This document shows positions 33,087 through 43,300 of a stretch of 64,000 nt of DNA, piece after piece. The notes beneath the pieces were generated by a model. That model was given only the letters and a program-made list of their open reading frames with translations, was not told the DNA's origin and ran no database searches. This DNA comes from Terriglobia bacterium (GTDB lineage Bacteria > Acidobacteriota > Polarisedimenticolia > Polarisedimenticolales > JAIQFR01): the NCBI GenBank assembly GCA_020073205.1, contig JAIQFR010000006.1, forward strand, positions 21,122-85,121. Reading direction: 5' to 3'. Numbering within the stretch: position 1 is the first letter of the stretch; every line of letters begins with the position of its first letter. The position numbers and the translations under genes are program-made.

Positions 33087-33667
33087 CGGACGCCCCGCAC
33101 GTCAAGGCTCTCTCGGAGCTTCGCGATCGCCCTGTGACGAATGGGTGCGATGAGCCGAGGATCGGCCTCGCCGATCGCCTCGGCGATCTCTTTGTCCGTA
33201 AGCCCGCCCAGGAAAAAGAGCGTGACGCACTGGCGGTCCCTCTCGTCGAGACCGTCGAGCGCCTCGTCGACCTCTCGCTGCAAGAGGTTGCTCTCCTGCG
33301 CGCCGTGCACGGCGATCGGGACGGAGTCGCCGTCCGGCCCGGAATTGATGGAAACCGTCGGTATGTTGTGGCGCCGATGGCTATCGCGCCCGAGTTTCGG
33401 GACCCGGTTGAGCGCCTCGTTGCGCGTGAGGATCGCCAGCCAGGCCCTGAACCTGCCTTTGCCGCGGAACTGATGTCGCTTCCGGTGCGCGCGATCCGCG
33501 ACCGCCATCGCCGCCTCTTCTCGCTCCAGGGGTCGTCTCCGAAAGTAGTCGATTCCAAAGAGCACGAGGTCGATGACCCGGTGGTGCTGATCCATGAGTG
33601 CCCAGAAGGCACTGTCGTCGCCTTCGCAAAGCCTCGTCTCGAGTTCCCGGTCGTGAGAATCGTCCAT
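33083..33667 (-). CDS. ECF-type RNA polymerase sigma factor
   Basis: A 194-residue sigma-70 family factor of the extracytoplasmic-function class. Region 2 at ~15-95 (FWALMDQHHRVIDLVLFGID, GKGRFRAWLAILTRNEALNR) and region 4 at ~130-185 (ALDGLDERDRQCVTLFFLGG, LTDKEIAEAIG). The linker contains an unusually long insert (HNIPTVSINSGPDGDS). It is the first gene of a two-gene operon with the anti-sigma factor. It is divergent, across 645 bp, from the giant RHS protein gene, which is therefore a candidate target; no sigma-specific promoter pair could be identified to confirm this. Confidence 0.92.
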   Translation of the reverse strand: MDDSHDRELETRLCEGDDSAFWALMDQHHRVIDLVLFGIDYFRRRPLEREEAAMAVADRAHRKRHQFRGKGRFRAWLAILTRNEALNRVPKLGRDSHRRHNIPTVSINSGPDGDSVPIAVHGAQESNLLQREVDEALDGLDERDRQCVTLFFLGGLTDKEIAEAIGEADPRLIAPIRHRAIAKLRESLDVRGVR

Positions 33668-34312
33668 AGCTCAGCAGCGTAAATGGGCTCGGAGGCGGCT
33701 TGCGCGACGCTCGTTCTGTACCATGACCTTCGCATTGCCCTGGCCTGCTCCTCGCGAGGCGGTCCGGCACGCGGAATCGTCGCGCGCCGGATCTCCTCGT
33801 CGCGGGAGACAGGCGACCACCCCGGATTCTAACCGCGACTGGGCCCGCACGATCCCATTCGCTGCAAAACGTCCAAGGCAGGCAGGCCGGCCGGCCGTGG
33901 CCGAGCACGAAACAATACTTACCTACTCCATTGAAGACACAATACGGCGAGTTTTCCTCGGCTCGCGCCAGCGGGTTCGGCTTTCCCCCTCGATTCTCCG
34001 CTCTCCGACGCCGCGTGTCCGAATAAACGCGTTGGATCGCCTGTCATGAATCGCATGGGGACAAGAACCTCAGGGTGGGTCGCAGGGCAGGGCGATATGG
34101 AAGGGGACAAAACTCACCTCGATTCGTACGAGCCCTCTGGAATTGAGGCTAATTCACTTGATTCACGCAGAACGGCGGGGTATAGAACATTCATGCAGGC
34201 CTTGGGGGGGTCCGCACAATAGGTCTGGGCAAATCTCACGGGCGACAACGTCTCATCCTGGCCAGGCAACGAGCCGGCGTGAATCCAACGCTGAGTCTTG
34301 GGGGGAACGTTC
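33668..34312. other. 645-bp divergent intergenic region upstream of the giant gene
   Basis: Separates the ECF sigma operon from the giant RHS gene and is noticeably more AT-rich than the flanking genes, especially 33900-34200. One sigma70-like promoter (34158-34186) points to the giant gene and leaves a leader of about 120 nt. Nothing else could be assigned: no gene, no repeat and no convincing riboswitch. Confidence 0.55.
34158..34186 (+). promoter_or_regulatory. Candidate sigma70-type promoter for the giant RHS gene
   Basis: TTGATT at 34158-34163, exactly 17 bp of spacer, and TATAGA at 34181-34186, about 125 bp before the ATG at 34313. Each box matches the consensus at four of six positions. 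The surrounding AT-richness in a GC-rich genome supports it, but it is a sequence match only. Confidence 0.35.
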
Positions 34313-37300
34313 ATGCACTCGAATCACGTCAAGATCCTCGGCGTTTGCCTCGCAGTTACGTGCGGCCTAGCGATGGCCGCGACCGCGCGGGCGTCCACGG
34401 CCGTTCCCGGAGGGGTGATCTCCACCGACACCACCTGGACCCTCGCGGGGTCGCCGTACATCGTGACCGGAGCTGTCCAGGTCAAGGGCACTGACGGATC
34501 CGACGGCGTGACGACGCTCACGATCGAGCCGGGGGTCGAAGTCCGATTCAACCTGGACTGTTACCTGCTCTTCGGTAGCGGTGCTCCAGGAGCGCTGTTG
34601 GCAGATGGGGACGCAGCGGGTGGTCCCGCGACGATCGTGTTCACGGCGAACACGGGATCGCCCACGCGGGGTTTCTGGCGCGGCCTCCGTTTTGCCGACA
34701 GCGCGCAATCGTCGACGATCCGTCACGCGACCGTGGCTTACGGGGGACGCGTACCGTCGAACGGGGATTACCCCGGTTCCATCTGGTCGCGCTTGTCCGT
34801 GGGCGTCCTCACGCTGGACAACGTGACGATTCGCGAGTCGGACCAGGCCGGCCTGTGGATGGAGGTCGGAACCGTCCAGGTGAGTTCGAGCACGATCACT
34901 TCGGGGAATCAGGAGGCAGTGCGCGGCTGGGGCGGAACTCTGACGATATCGGGTGGGACGGTGTCGTCGAACGCGGGAGATGGGATCTACCTGAACCGAT
35001 CGATGGCAGCGACCATCTCGGGCGTGACCTTCTCCGGAAACGGCGGCTACGACATTCATCCCACGAGCTATATCACGGGCTCGGTCACGAATTGCCCGAG
35101 AATCGAGAGCGTTTGGTTCGAGATCGCGGCGCCGCCGCTCAACCCGCTCACTTGGACGGGTAACACGTTCGAGAACTGGGGCCAAAAAGTCTCTCAGGTG
35201 CACCCGGATGTCGCCGCCCGTCTTACTCTGGACAACGTTGTTCACAAGATCGCCGGGGCCCGGTACGGGATCACCAATGGGACGCAGTCGAGAGACGGCG
35301 CGTGGGCCGTCGCCGCGGGTGATCCGGTCGTGCTCGGAAACCTCGACGTGAAAGGCACGGACGGTGCCGATGGCGTGACGACGCTCACGGTCGAGCCCGG
35401 CATTGTGGTTCGTGTCAACCAGGATCTCCAGATCCAATTCGGGTATGACAGCCCTGGAGCACTGATCGCAGATGGAAACGCGTCCGGGGGTCCCGCGACG
35501 ATCCGGTTCACGGCGAACACCGCTACCCCATCGCGCGGGTACTGGCGCGGCCTGCGCTTCGCGAACCGGGCGGGTGATTCCGTGATCCGAAACGCGGTTG
35601 TCGAGTATGCGGGTCGGTCGCTCTGGACCGGCTCGCCCGGGTTGATCGAGTTTGAGACTTCCGGTGCGGGTCTGACGCTGGACAGCATCACGGTGCGGGA
35701 GTCGGCGACGTACGGGCTATCGCTCTACGGCAGTGGGACATGCACGGTCAGCCACAGCACCATCACGTCGACCTCTCAGAGGGGGATCGTCGTTGGCGCT
35801 CAGGCCAGGCTGATTCTGAGCGACAGTACGGTGGCAGGGAACGACGGAGAGGGGATCCATGGCGCGAGCTCAGTAACCGTGGCTCGAACGACTTTCCAAG
35901 GGAACGGGAGCTACGACATTTGGTTTGATGGCGCCGTCTACAACGGATCGGTCACCGACTGTCAGAGGATCGAAAGTATTCGCGACGAGACGTCCCTTGT
36001 TAGCTGGACGGGGAACACGTTCGAGAATTGGGGCGCGAGGACGTCCCGGGTGAATGCGAACACCGCGGCGCGGCTCACCTTCGACAACGTGGTGCACAAG
36101 GTGGCTGGGGCCGCGTACGAGGTCAACGGAGCGTACGGAGGCGGTTACCAAACACGAAGTGGTGTTTGGTCACGGGCGGCCGGGGATACCGTGACAGTGC
36201 TGGGCGGAATCGTCGTGCAGGGGACGGACGGCCCTGACGGCGTGACCACTCTTACGATCGACCCTGGGGTTCGAGTCCAGTTCTCAGGCACCCAGGCGGG
36301 GATCTCGGTGGCTTACAACGTGCCGGGGCGCCTGGTCGCGGACGGGGACGCAGCGGGCGGGCCTGCGACGATCGTGTTCACGACGAGTAGTGCGACTCCG
36401 GCGCGAGGCCAATGGGGTGGCATCGCCTTCCAGCGAGGGACCCCTACCGGCTCGTTGATCCGAAACGCGGTCGTGGAATACGCGGGCGGGTACCGCAGCT
36501 CTTCGTACAGCGGTGCGATCTACGTGGGCGGCTATGGGGCCAGCGTGACCAGTGTGATCTTGGACGACGTTATCGTGCGCGAATCCGCGAGCTACGGAGT
36601 AGCGTTGGGTGATGGCAGCGCCACCATTAGCCACAGCACGATCGCGTCCAATACGCTCGCCGGAATCTACAACGACAACGCAGGCGGCGCCCTGGGTAGG
36701 TTGACGTTGACGGATAGTTTCGTAACGTCGAATTCGGCGGAGGGAATTCTCGGCGCGAGTTCGCTGACGGTAACCCGGACGACCTTCGAAGGCAACGGAA
36801 GCTACGACATCAGTGTCGGAAAAGGAGACAGCGGATCGGTCACGGATTGTCCGAGGATCGAGAGCATCCGGGATGACTGCACGTTTGTGACCTGGTCGGG
36901 GAACACGTTCGAGAACTGGGGATCGCGGACATCCCGGGTTGGCGCGAACACGGCGGCGCGGTTGACCCTGGACAACGTGGTGCACAAGGTGGCCGGAGCG
37001 ACCTACGAAATCCACGGATTTGTCCAATATGTCCCCGACAGCCCTTGGCAAACCCTGGATGGCGTCTGGGCGCGGGCGGCGGGCGATCCAACCATACTCG
37101 CGACGCTGCACACGCAGGGCACCGATGGTCCGGATGGCGTTACGACGCTGACGATCGAATCGGGGGTGACGGCGAGGTTTGCGAGCGGCGCCAGCTTGAT
37201 TATCGGTGGGACCTCCGGCGCCCCCGGGAACTTGATTGTCAGCCCAGGATCGCCCGGTGTCGTGATGACCAGTTCGACCTCGCCCTCCCCCGGCTCTTGG

Positions 37301-40300
37301 ACCGGGTTACTCGTCGAGCGCACGGGAAGCGCAGACCTTACCGATCTACAAATTTCGGGCGCCAGCAGCGCGCTGCAGGTCCGCGGCGCGTTGCAGACCG
37401 CGATGCGCCTTACGTTCGACCATTCAACGACGGGCTTGTTCTTTGACGGAGCAACGACCAGCGGCCTCTCGAGGTTCCTGACCTGCTCCGCGGTTGGCAC
37501 GTGCATCCAGTCCTCGTTGTCCCAGCCACTGATCCGGGACAGCGACCTCATCGGCTCGCAGTGGGGAGTCAACAACACGACATCGACCTGGGTCGTGGAT
37601 GCAACCTCGAACTGGTGGGGCCACGCATCCGGTCCATCAGGTCAGGGGCCGGGATCGGGATCGGCGGTGACGACGGGAGTGCTCTTTCAGCCCTACCGGG
37701 CGAGTTCTTCCGGATCGGGGAACGGGGACCTGATCGTCACGCCGGACCAAGGAGGTAATGCGGGCAGCGTCCGTGTGGAGATCTACGGGACCGATCTCGA
37801 TCCGCTAGCGACCATTCTCCTCCGTTCCGCGGGTAAGCCCGACATCACCGGCACGGGGGTCTCTGGCGTGCCGTCGCGGACCAAACTCACAGCGGCGTTC
37901 AACCTGGCGGGAGCAGCGATAGGCCTCCGTGACGTCGTGGTGAGAAACCCAAACGGCCTGGAGCAAACGAAGTCCGGTGGATTCACAGTCCAGACCGCCA
38001 CTCCCTTAGGACTTCAGGTCCGGTTCTTCCCAAAGTGCGAACTGACTTGCAGCGCAGCAGAACCTGGCGCAGTCCGCTGCTCCGTCTGCGAATCCCACTA
38101 CGTGCGACCGTGGAGGGACTACGAGACGTCGATCCTCTACGAAAACAAAGGCAACGTCGATCTCGTTCCGTCTTTGCTGATAGCGACGAGCACTCAGGGC
38201 GTCCCGTTCCGCGTGTCCTCGCGTGGACCGTACTCGGACGGCCCTATACAGGTGCTGACGCTCGGGCCAGACGGCTCCATCGACAGGATCCCACCAGGGC
38301 AGACCTACACCGTTCCGATTTACTTCCAGTCCCCGAATCTCGGCGCACACGCGACGTTTGAACTTGATGTCTCCGAACTGCCCGCGGACTCCGCGCCCAT
38401 CGATTGGGCAGGAATGGAACAGGCGCTGCGTCCCGACGACGTGCCCGATGACGCGTGGACCGCCATTTGGACCAACGTCAAGGCGCAGATCGGTGCGACC
38501 CGCCAGCAGTATCGCGACGCCCTGCTGGCCGATGCCGTATACCTCGCGAGCCACGGCCGCAAGACCTACGCGGTCCGGGACCTCTTCAACCTCGAGCTCC
38601 AGCGGGCCAAGGGACGACTGCTCCCCAAAGAAAAGCTCGAGACCGCGGCGGATCTCGCGATCGGCGCCCCGGGTCTGCCAATCGTCTTCGAGCGAACGTA
38701 CCCGACGGCCATCGACGAACGATTCAAGATCGGACCGCTCGGCCGTGGATGGTCTCACAACTACCAAGTCACTCTGGCGGGTCCGACCTCGGGCGTGATC
38801 GAGATCCGGGGACCCGGCGAGCTACGAAGGAGTTTCACGCAGGGAAGGGCTGGTTGGTACGCGGAGAACGGCGACCCTGCCTCGCTCACGCAGCGCGCCG
38901 ACTCAGGATGGCTCCTTCGCGAGAAGGACGGTCGGACGACTGCGTTCGGCCCCGACGGCACCATGCAGTACATCGAGGACTCGAACGGAAATCGCCTTAC
39001 GCTGACCCACGATAGCGGGCTTCTGACGTCCATCGCTCACAGCAACGGTTACCACATTGACTTTGCCTATTCCTCGGATGGTCGGATCACCGGTCTCACC
39101 GACCAAGCGGGACGTCAGGTTCAGTACCTGTACGACGGCTCCGACGACCACCTTCTTTCCGTCACCTTGTACGGCGCACGCGAGACGGATTACGAGTACA
39201 ACCCGCCGACGGGCTTTCCTTCGGACCATGCGCTGACCACGATCACTTACCCGGACGGCACGGGGCGATCGTTCTCCTACGACGACCTGGGGCGTCTGAC
39301 CGAGGAGTCGTCGAGCGGGGGCTCGAATGCTCTGCGCTACGCCTACGTCGAGCCCGGCGGGTGCACGGTCACAACGGCCGCCGGCTCGAGCTACGCCATG
39401 AACTTCGGGCTCGACGGTGAGATCCTGAGCTTCACCGATGCCCTGGGGGCCACGACGCAATTCGCCTACGGGCCGGACACGGGTGTCGCGAGCGTGGTCG
39501 CGCCCGGCGAGGCCGCGACAGCGTACTGGTACGATTCGAAAATGAACGTCAACCAGGTCCAGGACGCCCTAGGCCACTCGGTGCAGTACGGGTGGACTGC
39601 GGACTTGAGCCGCCTCGACTGGCTGAAGGATGAGCGGGGGAACCTCACCGACTACACGACGGACTCGCACGGAAACACGACTTCCATCCAGTACCCCGAT
39701 CCGACACTTCTTCCCCGCGCCGCGACCTACGACGGGCACGGTAACATCGTCTCTGCCACGAATCGCCGCAATCAGACCATGGGATTCGCGTACGACTCCG
39801 AAGGCCGCGGCGTCCAGAAGACCTATCCGACCGGACGCACGACCAACTACGCCTACGACGATCACAACAACCTCATTTCGGCGACGGATACGGAATCCGG
39901 TACGATCTCGATGCAGTACGACGATCGGGACTTCCTGACGCGGATCGACTATCCCGGCGGCCGGTGGTTCGCGTTCTCGTACGACGCATCGGGCAAGCGA
40001 ACTCAGCGCACCGGCCATGACGGCGTCACGCTGAACTACCAGTACGACGCGGTGGGTCGCCTGAGCGGGCTCAAGGACGGATCGGACGCGTCGATCGTCA
40101 CGTATCAGTACGACTCCGCCGGACGGCTCGTGCGCGAGGACAAGGGCAACGGCACTTACACGACCTACGCCTACGACCTGGACAGCCAGATCCTGAGCAT
40201 CGTTCATTACGGGCCGGGGGGCGTCATCCAGGGGCGATTCGACTACCTGTACGACTCGAGCGGTCGGCGCACGTCCATGACCACGCTTGATGGCACGACC

Positions 40301-43300
40301 TATTACGCGTACGACGCCAAGGGCCAACTGACCGAGGTCAACTACCCGGGAGGCCGGCATACCCTTTACCACTACGACCCCGCGGGGAACCGGACGTCGG
40401 TGGAGGACTACGGCGTCGAGACGCAGTACGCGACCAACGTGATGAACCAGTACCTCCAGGTCGGCGCGGTGATCTACCAGTATGACGCCGACGGCAACCT
40501 CCAATCCAAGACGGACGCGACTGGCACTACCACGTTCGAATGGGACGCGGAGAGTCGGTTGGCTGGGGTCGTGACCCCCACGAATGGCGTCTTCTCCTAC
40601 AGCTACGACGCGCTGGGGAACCGCGTGACCGCGACACACGATGGAGAGGTCACGACCTTCGTGCACGATCCGGAGGCGCTGGTGGACGTCGCCTCCGAGT
40701 ACGCTAGCGATGGTTCCCTCGTGAATCGGTACATCCACGGCCTCGGGTTGGTGGACGGCGAAGACACGAGTGGCACGAGGCACTATTTCGATGGCGATGC
40801 CCTCGGCAGCACGTCGCTCGTCACTAGTTCGACCGGAGACAGCGCAGATAGGTACACGTATGATCCCTTCGGAACAGTGTTAACCTCGTCGCAGTCCATA
40901 CCGAACCGCTACCGGTTTGTCGGCCAACAGGGAGTGCAGGCCGACGAGACGGGGCTCGACGTGATGGGTGCACGCTCCTACGATCCCGCCATCGGACGTT
41001 TCATCAGCGAGGATCCGATTGGGATTGCTGGAGGGACGAACCTCTACGCGTACGTCCGAAACAACGCCACTGGACGGACTGATCCCAGCGGTCTGCGCGA
41101 CATCTGGGCAGAGGAGGGATACGGGCGATGTTCGAAGCCGTGCGTGTCCTGCGACAGTCCGAAGAAGAGGTGCGAACGCGCGATGTTCTTATCGTGTACT
41201 GCTGTTCATGTCATCGAGCTGTTAGTCGAGGAGCTGTTTGCAATACCAGAAGTGCTTACCACGGAGATTGTGTGCAAGGGGATTGAAGCGGGGAGATGCG
41301 GCGAACTCAGCGATGAAGAAGAGTGCACTCCCGAGACATGTTACTACCCTTGCGACGACCATAAGAAGAAAGAAGACGATCAATGTCACCTCGGGCACGC
41401 CCCAACCGGCGCCGATTGTTCCCCTAAGGATCACGACATCTTCGAGAACATCCTTCCCAATGACCCCAACGAGAAGATCGGAGTAACGGGTTACGGAAGC
41501 CAAGGGTACACGAACACCGTGGGCGCGATGCCGTACACCATCTTCTTCGAGAATCGCCCGGACGCGTCCGCCCCCGCGCAGGTGGTCGTAATCACCGACG
41601 ATCTCGATCCCGATATCGACTACTCAACCCTTCAGCTCGGCGAGATCGCTTTCGGTTCACAGCTCGTCGCCGACCTTGTAGGTCAGACGTCGGGAACCGC
41701 GACCGTCCCGCTCGTCAATTCCAGCTACCTTGTCGAGATCACCGTGACGAACACCGGTTCCACGCTGGAGTGGCGCCTGAAGACAATTGATCCGAAAACC
41801 GGAAACGTGCCCGCAGATCCGCTCGCCGGACTGCTGCCTCCGGACGACCCCACGACGGGGAGTGGCGAAGGCCACGTCACGTTCATGATCAGCCCGCGAA
41901 CCGGCCTCGCCACTGGAACGCAGATCACGAACTCCGCAACCATCACCTTCGACACGAACGCCCCCATCAACACCAACACCTGGCTCAACACGATTGACTC
42001 CGGGGCACCCGGCAGCAGCGTAAACTCGATCGTTCAAAGTCCCGGCGGTCCGTCGAACCGGAGGCTCGTCAGCTGGTACGGCACGGATGACGCGGGCGGG
42101 TCGGGCATCAAGGACTATACGATCTACGTCTCGGATAACGCTGGCCCGTTCCTGCCGGTGGTAACGAACACGACCGCCACGCAAGCTGTCTTCACGGTCG
42201 CCTGCGGCCACACCTACCGGTTCTACAGCACTGCGAGGGACAATGTCGGCAACGTCGAGGGCTCGCCCGACGCCCCGGACCAGACTCTCACCACGGAAGG
42301 AGACCGGGACGGGGACGGGATCTGCGACGCAGAGGACAACTGCCCCGATATCCCGAACCCCGCGCAGGATGACGAGGACCACGACGGCGTAGGCGACGCG
42401 TGCGACACGAACCCCGTCTACCGGGTGTCGACGGATCCCGCCGACTTCAGCGACTTCACGTCCATCCAGGAGGCCGTCTACAACGCCACGCAATCCGGGA
42501 CGATCATCGAGATCTCGCCGGGGACGGGGCCGTACAACGAGAGCGTGTTCGTCGACCGTGGCATGGTATTCTACTTCGTCGGAAAACCCAGCGGCGGGAA
42601 GGACGTGATCGTCAACGGCGGTAGCGGCCCGGCGTTCGAGATCGCGTCGAGCCAGGGGACGACGCCCATCACCCTCAGTAATCTGGTGCTGCGAGGAGCC
42701 GGCGGGATTCGGACGTGGGCGCCGCTCACCTTGAGCGACCTGGGCTTCGAATCCATCACCGGTACTGCCTTGGAGCTGGACGGGGGGCAGACCACTGCGA
42801 CGCGAATCGCCGTCGGCGGGAACGTCAGCGCGGGTGCCCAGGTGTACTACGGGGCGACCCTCAGTCTCTCGCAAGGGCGGCTCACCGGGATCACCGGCAC
42901 CGCGGTCCGGAACTCGGGCACCACGAGCTTCACCGGCGTCCTGATGGCGCAGAACGGTGCCGGGGCGATCAACGACAGCGGGTCGCTGGGCTTCAACTAC
43001 GCGACCGTAGCCAGCAATACCGTTTTAGGCATCCAGGCCCTGGGAGGGACGGTTACCGTCGCCAACAGCATCGTGTACGGGAACGGCGGCGGGGATCTCT
43101 CGGGAGTGGCATGCTCCAGCGTGTCGTATTCCGATACCGGCACACCGTGTTGCGTAGGGCAGAACGGGAACATCTGCTCGCTCCCGCTGTTCTCGGCGGA
43201 CTTCCACCTTTCGTCGACTTCGCCGTGCTTGGACAAAGGCCCGAGTCCGTCATCGTACGCCGGGCAGCCGAGGACCGACCTCGATGGGGACCTGAGGCTG

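Noticed and set aside
34200-34300. Possible c-di-GMP (GEMM-I) riboswitch upstream of the giant gene
   Set aside because: GGGCAAA and a nearby GACAACG recall the GEMM core, but the P1b stem and the GACGCAAAGCC element cannot be drawn.
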